DNA of 21,417 nt from Actinomycetes bacterium (lineage in GTDB: Bacteria > Actinomycetota > Actinomycetes > Prado026), in assembly GCA_025455945.1 (NCBI GenBank), contig JALOLN010000014.1, positions 1-21,417 of the forward strand, given 5' to 3'. How positions within the stretch are numbered: position 1 is the first letter of the stretch; the number at the start of each line of letters is the position of its first letter. Below are positions 14,782-21,417 of this stretch, piece after piece. The notes below the pieces were generated by a model that searched no databases, was not told where the DNA came from, and was given only the letters and a program-made list of their open reading frames with translations. The position numbers and the translations under genes are program-made.

Positions 14782-14817
14782 CGGACCGCCGTTACCGTGG
14801 ACGCGGGGGTGGCGGCG

Positions 14818-17058
14818 ATGCTCATCGACCTGTCCGACCGGCCCACGGCCCAGGAGGTGGGGTCCAAGGCCGCGCGGCTGGGCTGGCTGATCGAGCACGG
14901 CTGGCCGGTGCCGCCCGGGGTGGTGGCGCCGTTCTGGGCCACCGAGCGCCTGGACGAACGGCCGTTCCTCGTCCGGCTGCGCCGCTGCCTGGACGACGTC
15001 GTGGACCCGGCCACCCGCTACGCCGTGCGGTCCTCGGCCAATGCGGAGGACCACGGGGGGCGGTCCTTCGCCGGGCAGTTCGCCAGCGTGCTGGACGTCA
15101 CCGGGACGCACGACGTCATCGGGGCGATGCGCGAGGTCCGGGACTCGGTGCGCACCCCGGCGGTGGGGGCCTATGCCCGGAGGGTCGGGGTCGCCCCCGA
15201 GCACCTGCGGATGGCGGTGATCGTCCAGGAGATGGTGGCCACCCGCGTCTCCGGGGTGGCGTTCAGCCGAGACCCCGTGACCGGGGCGCAGCGGGTGGTC
15301 GTGGAGGCGGTCGCCGGTCGGGGCGACCGCCTCGTCGGGAGGGGTGCGACGCCCCAGCGCTGGGTCGCCACCCGTGAGGGGTTCGTGGCGGAACCCAGCG
15401 TTCCCCTGCTCCCTCCCGCAGTCGTCGCACGCATCGTCGACACCGTCGGGGCAGTGGCCCAGGCCTGCGGCGAGGCCGTCGACGTGGAGTGGGTGTGGGA
15501 CGGCACGGCGCTGCAGCTGGTTCAGTGGCGCCCCGTCGGGCCGGCCCCGGCCGGCCGGGTCTGGTCGGCGAAGATGGCGAAGGACATGCTGCCCGGGCTG
15601 ATCCCACCGCTGGTGTGGTCGGTCAACGTCCCGGTGCTGACCCGGGTCTGGGTCGACCTGCTCGACGACGCTCTCGGCCCGACCGGACTCGACCCCGCCG
15701 GCCTGGTGCGGCCCTTCGGCTTCCGGGCGTACTTCGACATGAGTGCCTTCGGGGCGCTGTTCGCCACGCTGGGCATGCCCTCCGACGCCCTGGAGCAGAT
15801 GCGCGCCGGGACCGGGGAGCAGCGGCTGCGCCCGGCCCCGACCGCGATGCTTCGGCGCGCTCCTCGGCTCAGCCGGTTCGCCCGTCAGCTGGCCGGGTGG
15901 GACCGCCAGGCGAGGCTGGCGGTGAACCGCGTCGAGCAGCGCCGCGGCGACGAGGCCGCCCAGTCGCTCGCCCAGCTCGACGACCAGGAGCTGCTGGACC
16001 GGGTGGACCGGCTGCGCGGCCTCCTCGCGGAGATCGGTCGGCTCAACATCGTCACCCCGCTGCTGTCCGACGTGTGGGCCGCCTCGGTTCGCCGGGTCGC
16101 GTCCCGACGTGGGGTCGACCCGGGTGCTGTCGACCCCGGCCAGGAGGACGAGCAGGTGCGCGCACTGGATCCTGTCCATGCCCTGGCCACCCTCGACCCC
16201 ACCGACCCCCGGGCCTGGTCGGGCTTCCTGGCCAGGTTCGGCCACCTCTCCGACAGCCCGAACGACTGCTCGCGGGCGACCTGGTCCGAGCAGCCCGAGG
16301 CGGTGCGGCGGCTGGTGACATCGCGCCGGGCGCGAGGGAGCGCCGACCCGGCGGCCGCCCACGAGAAGCTGCTCTCGGCCACCCCGGCTTGGCAGCGTCC
16401 CCTCGTCGCGTGGCAGTGGGACCGGGCCGCGGCGCTCCGGCTGGCCCGCGAGCACATCGGCTACACCTACGCCCGGGTCTACGCGCTGCTCCGGCCGACG
16501 TTCCTCGAGATCGGCGACCGGCTTGCCGAGCGCGGGGTGCTGCGCGACCGGGACGACGTCTTCCTGCTCACCCTGGTCGAGGTCGAGCAGGCCCTGGCCG
16601 GGCGGCAGCCCGCTGCCGCGGCGCTCGTCGCCGCCCGCCGGGCCGAGATGGCCGCGGCCGCGCAGCTGTCGTGGCCGGAGACCATCGTCGGCGACGACCC
16701 GGTGCCGATCCTGGGACGGGTGGGCGGCCGGGTCCTGCACGGTGTGCCCACCTCCCGGGGCCGGCACACCGGACCGGCGCGGGTCGTCACCGCACTGGCC
16801 GACGCCCCCGAGCTCGGTCCGCACGACGTCGTCGTCCTCGAGGCCGCCGACGTCACCTGGACCCCGCTGCTGCTCCAGGCGTCGGCCGTCGTCACCGAGA
16901 CCGGGGGAATGCTGTCGCACGCCTCGATCGTCGCCCGTGAGCTGGGCCTGCCCTGCGTCGCGTCGGTCGCGGGCGCCACGCGCATCCCCGACGGCACGCC
17001 GGTGTGCGTCGACGGCGGGTCGGGCGAGGTCTTCCTGCTCGACGGGGGCGCCCCGTGA
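14818..17058 (+). CDS. PEP-synthase/rifampin-phosphotransferase-like ATP-dependent phosphotransferase
   Basis: This is a 746-residue enzyme with an N-terminal ATP-grasp domain and a C-terminal swivelling phosphohistidine domain. The ATP-grasp part has GSKAARLG (about 15-22), AVRSSANAEDHGGRSFAGQF (69-88), QEMVATRVSGVAFSRDPVTG, and ends with EWVWDGTALQLVQWRPV. A middle domain begins MLPGLIPPLVWS, as in rifampin phosphotransferases. The phosphorylatable histidine is about His701 in TETGGMLSHASIVARELG. No PEP-binding TIM barrel follows the His domain, so the order is ATP domain, substrate domain, His domain, as in rifampin phosphotransferase, though about 110 residues shorter. I chose ATG 14818, with GGGGGTGG before it; GTG 14797 would add seven residues. 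The substrate is unknown. The PlsY-like gene overlaps its stop (GTGA). Confidence 0.8.
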   Translation: MLIDLSDRPTAQEVGSKAARLGWLIEHGWPVPPGVVAPFWATERLDERPFLVRLRRCLDDVVDPATRYAVRSSANAEDHGGRSFAGQFASVLDVTGTHDVIGAMREVRDSVRTPAVGAYARRVGVAPEHLRMAVIVQEMVATRVSGVAFSRDPVTGAQRVVVEAVAGRGDRLVGRGATPQRWVATREGFVAEPSVPLLPPAVVARIVDTVGAVAQACGEAVDVEWVWDGTALQLVQWRPVGPAPAGRVWSAKMAKDMLPGLIPPLVWSVNVPVLTRVWVDLLDDALGPTGLDPAGLVRPFGFRAYFDMSAFGALFATLGMPSDALEQMRAGTGEQRLRPAPTAMLRRAPRLSRFARQLAGWDRQARLAVNRVEQRRGDEAAQSLAQLDDQELLDRVDRLRGLLAEIGRLNIVTPLLSDVWAASVRRVASRRGVDPGAVDPGQEDEQVRALDPVHALATLDPTDPRAWSGFLARFGHLSDSPNDCSRATWSEQPEAVRRLVTSRRARGSADPAAAHEKLLSATPAWQRPLVAWQWDRAAALRLAREHIGYTYARVYALLRPTFLEIGDRLAERGVLRDRDDVFLLTLVEVEQALAGRQPAAAALVAARRAEMAAAAQLSWPETIVGDDPVPILGRVGGRVLHGVPTSRGRHTGPARVVTALADAPELGPHDVVVLEAADVTWTPLLLQASAVVTETGGMLSHASIVARELGLPCVASVAGATRIPDGTPVCVDGGSGEVFLLDGGAP

Positions 17059-17747
17059 CGCGCCCGCCAGAGGTGCCGGACCGGGTCGCGTGGTCGGTGG
17101 GCCTGCTCACGGGCTACCTGGCCGGATCGGTGTCGTTCTCCCGCCTGGTCGGAGAGCGGGCCGCGCCCGGCGAGGACCTCGACGTCACCTACATCGACGT
17201 CGCCGAGACCGGCACCACGGTGGAGTTCCACGGCATCACCCCCACCAGCGTCAAGGAGCACGCCGGGACCCGCGCGATGCTGCTCAGCATCGCGATGGAG
17301 GCGACCAAGGCGGCCCTGCCTGTAATGGCGGCCCGGCTCCTGCTCCCAGGGACGCCCGCGGCACCTGCCGCGGCCACCGGAGCCGTCGCCGGGCACGTCT
17401 TCCCGGTCTGGAACCGGTTCCGTGGCGGCTACGGGATGTCGCCCATGCTTGGGGGGCTGCTCGTCCTCGACCCGGTGGGTCTCGTCGCCACCACGGCGGG
17501 GCTCAGCGCGCTCATCGGGCTGACCCGCGACCGTCGGCTCATGATGCTGTGGCCGGTCACCGTCCCGCTGTGGGGTGCCGCCAGGCACCGCGAGGACCTG
17601 GTCGCCTTCGGGGTCGTGTCGAACGTCGTCTACTGGACCCGGCTGGTCCCCGAGCTCAGACGCGGGCTGCGCTCGGTGCTCGCCGTGCGGCGGCCCGGTG
17701 CCACGCGGCTAGGCAGAGACGAGGTCGCGGCCGCGGAACAGCAGTGA
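17055..17747 (+). CDS. Divergent PlsY-like (glycerol-3-phosphate acyltransferase family) membrane protein
   Basis: This membrane protein of 230 residues is related to PlsY, which acylates glycerol-3-phosphate from acyl-phosphate. Shared landmarks are GYLAGSVSFSRLVG (20-33), the EATKAALPV helix (82-90), GHVFPVWNRFRGGYGMSP (113-130) and a HREDLVAF segment near 178 like the third PlsY motif. It departs from PlsY at key points: the GGKG lysine is Tyr126 (GGYG), and the first motif, normally of SGNxGATN type, reads HGITPTSV (59-66). It may therefore use another substrate or mechanism. The GTG start overlaps the phosphotransferase stop (GTGA, 17055-17058), so both are made together. Its last 39 bases overlap the end of the convergent permease gene. 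Confidence 0.72.
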   Translation: MTRPPEVPDRVAWSVGLLTGYLAGSVSFSRLVGERAAPGEDLDVTYIDVAETGTTVEFHGITPTSVKEHAGTRAMLLSIAMEATKAALPVMAARLLLPGTPAAPAAATGAVAGHVFPVWNRFRGGYGMSPMLGGLLVLDPVGLVATTAGLSALIGLTRDRRLMMLWPVTVPLWGAARHREDLVAFGVVSNVVYWTRLVPELRRGLRSVLAVRRPGATRLGRDEVAAAEQQ

Positions 17748-19319
17748 CCCGCTCAGCGCCAGCCCGCCGCCGAGCAGGGTGAGCACGGCCGCCGCCCGCC
17801 AGTCCGGGTCGACGGCCGGCGCAGGGGTCACGTGGTGCAGCACCGACAGCCCGAGCAGCCACGAGGGCAGGTCGACCGCCGCCCCGACGATCTCCAGCAG
17901 GAACGACCAGGTCACCAGCCCGTAGGTGAGGACCACCGCAGCTCGCGGCACGACCGCATGCGCCAGGGTCCCGGCCCCGAGCACGAACACCCCGGCCGGG
18001 ACCGCGTTGGCCCCGGCCTCCGCCAGGTCCCAGGCGCCGATCCCGAGCGACCCGACCCGGCCGGCGACCCAGGTCCCCACCACCGCCGCGGCCGCAGCCA
18101 CGACCAGGACGGCGGCCGCGACCAGGAGCCTCCCGGCCATCCAGCGCACCCGGTCCACGGGTCGGACGAGGAGGTTGTCCACCCGACCGCTGGCCTCCTC
18201 CTCCCGGGTCGCCGTGACCTGGCCGGCAGCCGCGACCGCGACCGCCAGGGTCACGAACACGAACGAGACCCCGGTGTACGCCCGTGTGCCCGTGTCGCCG
18301 ATGCCCAGCTGACCGAGCAGCTCCTCCCCGGTGGACTCCGCCATGGCGTCGGCCGCGGTGCGCGCGACCAGGCCGACGAGCAGGCCGAACAGGCCCAGGC
18401 CGAGCGCCCACGATGCTGCCGGCCCGCGGCCCAGCCGGACCGCGAGCCCGAGCGGGCCGCCCAGCAGGCCGGTCCGCGCCCGCGCGCTGTCCCGGCCCGC
18501 CAGCACTCCCGCCCCCACGTCCCGCCTCGGGACGAGGAGGACCGCGAGCAGGCCGAGTCCCAGGGCGAGGGCGACGCACAGCAGGAGCGGCAACGTCTTC
18601 GGTGCCGTGAGCGGCGCGGCCAGCTCCAGCCAGCCGAGCGGGGTCGTCCAGCGCACCCAGCGCACGTCGAGGGAGGAGTCGGCGACCACCCGCAGGACGT
18701 ACCAGAGCCCGAGCACCGCAGCACCGGTCGCTGTCGCCCGTCGGCGGGTGGCCGCGACCTGGGACGTGACCGCACCCACCCCGAGCATGACGGCCGGCAA
18801 CGCGGCCAGGGTGAGGCCGAGCAGCGCCGCGCGGCCGGCCCCGAGGTCACCACCGGTGCCGATCACGAGGCCCACGACCAGTCCTGCGGTCATGAGTCCG
18901 AGCGCTGCCGCGAGCCCGCCCAGGACCGCGCGCACGGCCCCTGACCGGGTCACCGGACCGGCCAGCAGCACCTCCGTCCGGCCGGCGTCCTCGTCCCCGC
19001 GGAGCACCCGGGTCGCCGCGAAGAGCGCCCACACCCCGCCGACCAGCGCCAGGATGAGCACGACGCGCCACTCGGTGAAGCCCGCCACGGTCTCCAGCGC
19101 CCTCGTCTCCCCGAACAGCGCGGTGAGCCCTGGGTTCGCCCCGATGCTGGAGGCGAGGGTGAGCCGGTCGGCCGGGTCGGGGTAGGCCGCCACGTAGCCG
19201 ACCACCGCCGTGACCGTGACGACGACCCCGGCTGCAGCGATCGCGGCGCCTCCCCGCCACGTGCGGCGTAGGGTCCAGGCGGCCAGGCTGCGCTGCGGGC
19301 GCGACCCCCACCGGGTCAC
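17709..19319 (-). CDS. ABC-2-type exporter permease
   Basis: This is the membrane component of an ABC exporter, 536 residues with about twelve hydrophobic segments in two similar halves. It resembles the large actinobacterial permeases annotated as exporters of polyketide antibiotics. The N-terminal half carries the loop AYPDPADRLTLASSIGANPG and the region VLRGDEDAGRTEVLLAGPVT; the second half has the related TREEEASGRVDNLLVRPVDR. This internal repeat is typical of the group. The start is GTG 19319, overlapping the ATPase gene stop (GTGA), so the ATPase is made first and the permease is coupled. The substrate is unknown; drug or lipid export are both plausible. Its end overlaps the PlsY-like gene convergently. 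Confidence 0.87.
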   Translation of the reverse strand: MTRWGSRPQRSLAAWTLRRTWRGGAAIAAAGVVVTVTAVVGYVAAYPDPADRLTLASSIGANPGLTALFGETRALETVAGFTEWRVVLILALVGGVWALFAATRVLRGDEDAGRTEVLLAGPVTRSGAVRAVLGGLAAALGLMTAGLVVGLVIGTGGDLGAGRAALLGLTLAALPAVMLGVGAVTSQVAATRRRATATGAAVLGLWYVLRVVADSSLDVRWVRWTTPLGWLELAAPLTAPKTLPLLLCVALALGLGLLAVLLVPRRDVGAGVLAGRDSARARTGLLGGPLGLAVRLGRGPAASWALGLGLFGLLVGLVARTAADAMAESTGEELLGQLGIGDTGTRAYTGVSFVFVTLAVAVAAAGQVTATREEEASGRVDNLLVRPVDRVRWMAGRLLVAAAVLVVAAAAAVVGTWVAGRVGSLGIGAWDLAEAGANAVPAGVFVLGAGTLAHAVVPRAAVVLTYGLVTWSFLLEIVGAAVDLPSWLLGLSVLHHVTPAPAVDPDWRAAAVLTLLGGGLALSGSLLFRGRDLVSA

Positions 19320-20218
19320 CGGGGCGACCCTCCGTCCCGATCCTGGCCGTAGTAGGTGAGGAAGAGCTCCTCCAGCGTGGGCTCCCGGCTGACCAGCCGG
19401 GTCGCCCCCGCCGCACCGAGCAGGGACAGCAGCGGGGCCACCGGCCCGTCGACGCGGCACCGGACCGTGCCGGCCTCGACGGACAGGCCGGACACACCCG
19501 GGACCCCACCCAGGTCCGGGACCGGTCGACCGTCGAACGACGCCTCCACGGTGAGCGTGGAGTGCAGCCGCATCTGGTCGAGGGTCCCCACCTCCACCAG
19601 CCGGCCCTGGCGCAGGATGGCGACCCGGCCGCAGAGCGCCTCGACCTCGGCGAGCACGTGGGAGGAGAGGAAGACGGTCTGCCCTCGGGCCTGGGCCTGC
19701 CGGACGCACTGGCGGAACTCCCGCTCCATGAGCGGGTCGAGGCCGGCGGTCGGCTCGTCGAGCACCAGCAGCTCGGCCCGGGACATCAGGGCCGCCACCA
19801 GGGCCAGCTTCTGCCGGTTGCCCTTCGAGTAGGCGCGCACCCGCTTGCTCGGGTCCAGCTCGAAGCGCTCGACGAGCTCGTCCCGGTAGGCGTCGTCCAC
19901 CCGGCCGTGCACCCGGCCGAGCAGGTGCAGCGTCTCGGCGCCGGTCAACCCCGGCCACAGGGCCGCCTCCCCCGGCACGTACGCCAGTCGCCGGTGGATC
20001 GCGACGGCGTCCCGCTGGGGATCCCCGCCGAGCACCCGCGCCGTGCCGCCGGTGGGGCGCAGCAGCCCGAGCAGCAGCCGGATCGTCGTGGTCTTGCCGG
20101 ACCCGTTCGGACCCAGGTAGCCGAACACCTCGCCCGCGGTCACCTCGAGGTCCAGGTCGACGAGCGCGGGCGACGTCCCGAAGGTCTTGCTGAGGCCGAC
20201 CGTGCGGACGACTGCCAC
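19316..20218 (-). CDS. ABC transporter ATP-binding protein
   Basis: This is the ATPase subunit of the same exporter, 300 residues. Walker A is GPNGSGKTTT (about 36-45), the signature region is YSKGNRQKLALVAAL in place of LSGGQ (usual in this subfamily), Walker B reads LLVLDEPTAGLDP, and the H-loop is FLSSHVLAEVEAL. A C-terminal extension of about 90 residues ends with LEELFLTYYGQ, as in DrrA-type ATPases. I take GTG 20218 as the start; TTG 20224 would add two residues. No clear ribosome binding site precedes it, so it may be leaderless. It is divergent from the hydrolase gene across 74 bases in which I see no convincing promoter boxes. It should energise export by the coupled permease. Confidence 0.93.
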   Translation of the reverse strand: MAVVRTVGLSKTFGTSPALVDLDLEVTAGEVFGYLGPNGSGKTTTIRLLLGLLRPTGGTARVLGGDPQRDAVAIHRRLAYVPGEAALWPGLTGAETLHLLGRVHGRVDDAYRDELVERFELDPSKRVRAYSKGNRQKLALVAALMSRAELLVLDEPTAGLDPLMEREFRQCVRQAQARGQTVFLSSHVLAEVEALCGRVAILRQGRLVEVGTLDQMRLHSTLTVEASFDGRPVPDLGGVPGVSGLSVEAGTVRCRVDGPVAPLLSLLGAAGATRLVSREPTLEELFLTYYGQDRDGGSPR

Positions 20219-20292
20219 GACCAACGTCTACCACGCCCCTGGTTGAGTGGACCGAGCGACAGCCGGCCCAGCCCGCGAGAGGAGGGCATGAG

Positions 20293-21147
20293 GTGCCCGG
20301 TCACCTGCCCCACCAGGTCGGCACTGCCGCGGTCGAGGTCTCCGGACGTCGGCCGCTGCGGGTGCGGGTGTGGTTCCCCCGGTCCGGGCCCGCAGGGGAG
20401 CCCTCGCCCGGGCGATGCCCGGCGATAGCGTTCGGGCCCGGCTACCTGGCGCCGGTCGGGGCGTACGCCGCGACTCTGAGCCACCTCGCGGGGCACGGGT
20501 TCGTCGTCGTCGGGGCCGACACCGAGCGCGGGCCCGCGCCCCGGCACGCGGCCCTGGCCGACGACCTGAACCGGGCCCTGGAGTGGCTGTGCTCGGGAGC
20601 CACCGGAGTTCCGCTGCTGCGCGACGTCGCCGACCCTGACCGGCTCGGGCTGCTCGGGCACTCGATGGGTGGAGGCTGCGCCGTCCTGGCCGCAGCGGCC
20701 AGCCCCGTCGTCCGCAGCCTGTCCACGCTGGCAGCAGCCCGGACCCGACCGTCGTCCGTCGACGCGGCCGGGCGCCTGGCGGTGCCGACCCAGCTCGTGG
20801 CCGCCGAGCGGGACGCGATGACCCCGGTCGGCAGGCACCAGCGCCCCATGTTCGAGGCCGTCCCGAGCGGGATCCCGGCTCAGCTGCGCATCGTCCGTGG
20901 GGGGTCCCACGGCGGCTTCGTCGATGCCCTCGGCCCCCTGGGTGGGCGCCCGTTCAGCCGGCCACGGCTGCCCCGGGCGGACCAGCTGGCGCTGGTGCGC
21001 GACGTGCTGGTCGCCTGGTTCGGCCTCACCCTTGCCGGGCGCGGCGAGCTGTACGACGAGGTGTGGGGCTCGACGGCGCGGGACCGCACCGACCTGACGC
21101 TAGAGACCCGGTCGGCGCCACCGGGACCGGCCTCGGTCAGCCGGTGA
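20293..21147 (+). CDS. Alpha/beta hydrolase (PAF-acetylhydrolase / cutinase-like fold)
   Basis: This serine hydrolase of 284 residues has a clear catalytic triad: Ser124 in GHSMGGG, Asp174 in AAERDAMTP and His206 in GGSHGGF. The oxyanion region IAFGPGYLAPVGAYAATLSH (about 45-64) and GFVVVGADT resemble actinobacterial cutinases and platelet-activating-factor acetylhydrolase-like enzymes. Unlike secreted cutinases it has no signal peptide, so it probably acts in the cytoplasm on a small ester. The start is GTG 20293, with AGGAGG seven bases upstream; an ATG at 20288 is out of frame. It is divergent from the ABC exporter and convergent with the strictosidine-synthase-like gene. The substrate is unknown. 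Confidence 0.85.
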   Translation: MPGHLPHQVGTAAVEVSGRRPLRVRVWFPRSGPAGEPSPGRCPAIAFGPGYLAPVGAYAATLSHLAGHGFVVVGADTERGPAPRHAALADDLNRALEWLCSGATGVPLLRDVADPDRLGLLGHSMGGGCAVLAAAASPVVRSLSTLAAARTRPSSVDAAGRLAVPTQLVAAERDAMTPVGRHQRPMFEAVPSGIPAQLRIVRGGSHGGFVDALGPLGGRPFSRPRLPRADQLALVRDVLVAWFGLTLAGRGELYDEVWGSTARDRTDLTLETRSAPPGPASVSR

Positions 21148-21417
21148 GGTCGAAGGCGGCCACCGTCGTCCCGACCAGGCTACCCAGCCAGACCGTGCCC
21201 TCGTGCTCGCGCACCCCGGTGGCCATGCCGAAGTCGGGATGGGCTCCCTGCAGGTCGTGCACCACCGCACCGGTCGCCGGGTCGACGGCCAGCACCCACA
21301 CCTGGTCCGCAGGCTTGGGCTGCACGGCCTCCGGCAGGGCCCAGACGACCTGCCGCAGCACCCCGGGCAGGGGCGCCAGCCGGTCGACCGCCGCGTTGCG
21401 CGGGGACGCCAGCGCGA
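21137..21417 (-). CDS. SMP-30 / strictosidine-synthase-like beta-propeller protein, C-terminal part
   Basis: This is the last 93 or so residues of a protein whose start lies beyond base 21417. The visible sequence (SPRNAAVDRLAPLPGVLRQV, ALPEAVQPKPADQVWVLAVD, then HEGTVWLGSLVGTTVAAFDL) matches the end of strictosidine-synthase-like six-bladed propellers, including the SPRN and KP motifs and the final blade. Bacterial members of this group are usually lactonases or hydrolases of unknown substrate. The stop is TGA at 21139-21137, ten bases short of meeting the convergent hydrolase gene head-on (the two ends overlap slightly, 21137-21147). Confidence 0.72.
   Translation of the reverse strand, partial: ALASPRNAAVDRLAPLPGVLRQVVWALPEAVQPKPADQVWVLAVDPATGAVVHDLQGAHPDFGMATGVREHEGTVWLGSLVGTTVAAFDLTG

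Noticed and set aside
14793..14798. TACCGT as a promoter for the phosphotransferase gene
   Set aside because: No -35-like hexamer lies at a workable distance, and the tight spacing to TipAS suggests read-through from upstream.
14782..14817. Rifamycin-associated element upstream of the phosphotransferase
   Set aside because: I looked for a long inverted repeat of that type and saw none, so the gene is not called rph.
13309..16920. A 1203-codon open frame on the minus strand
   Set aside because: It is antisense to xylR, the META lipoprotein, TipAS and the phosphotransferase, all of which have clear family motifs. Its translation is low-complexity (Gly, Arg, His, Pro rich), as expected of a GC-rich shadow frame.
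1..21417. CRISPR array, tRNA, rRNA or prophage genes
   Set aside because: No regularly spaced repeats, RNA-gene sequence or phage gene families were seen on either strand.

Overview
This is a very GC-rich chromosomal window with strong G/C at third codon positions, many GTG starts, ATGA/GTGA stop-start overlaps and TANNNT-type -10 boxes. It most resembles a high-GC actinobacterium, and my guess (inference only) is Geodermatophilaceae or a neighbouring lineage. I see no rRNA, tRNA, transposase, integrase or CRISPR array. Most of the window reads as ordinary chromosomal metabolism and transport, with a few compact modules that deserve a closer look.

Layout. (1) 1-2017, minus: pntA then pntB (partial), the membrane-bound NAD(P) transhydrogenase, with a palindrome just upstream of pntA. 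(2) 2113-6029: a TauE/SafE-type permease, an SRPBCC protein (minus), a PiT phosphate transporter coupled to a DUF47/PhoU-like partner, and an NAD-dependent epimerase. (3) 5946-10919: a flavin-based redox module. A minus-strand operon encodes a membrane haem/FAD/NAD(P) oxidoreductase, an exported FMN-binding protein with a flavinylation motif, and ApbE, the enzyme that attaches the FMN. Divergent to it is a response regulator/histidine kinase pair, and the intergenic region carries 11-bp-spaced direct repeats. (4) 11006-13501: xylA (minus) and a divergent ROK/XylR regulator, with two interlocking promoters and an operator between them. (5) 13540-17747, plus: a double-META lipoprotein, a stand-alone TipAS ligand-binding domain, a phosphotransferase with rifampin-phosphotransferase-like domain order, and a divergent PlsY-like membrane protein translationally coupled to it. 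(6) 17709-20218, minus: an ABC-2 exporter (ATPase and permease). (7) 20293-21417: an alpha/beta hydrolase (plus) and the C-terminus of a strictosidine-synthase/SMP-30-like protein (minus).

How the parts may work together. Transhydrogenase balances NADH and NADPH. The flavin module would move electrons from cytoplasmic NAD(P)H through haem to a covalently flavinylated protein outside the membrane, under control of the adjacent two-component system. XylR would repress xylA until xylose is present. The TipAS/phosphotransferase/PlsY-like run is the least understood part: its gene order and domains suggest small-molecule sensing and ATP-dependent phosphorylation linked to a lipid-type enzyme, but the substrate cannot be read from the sequence.
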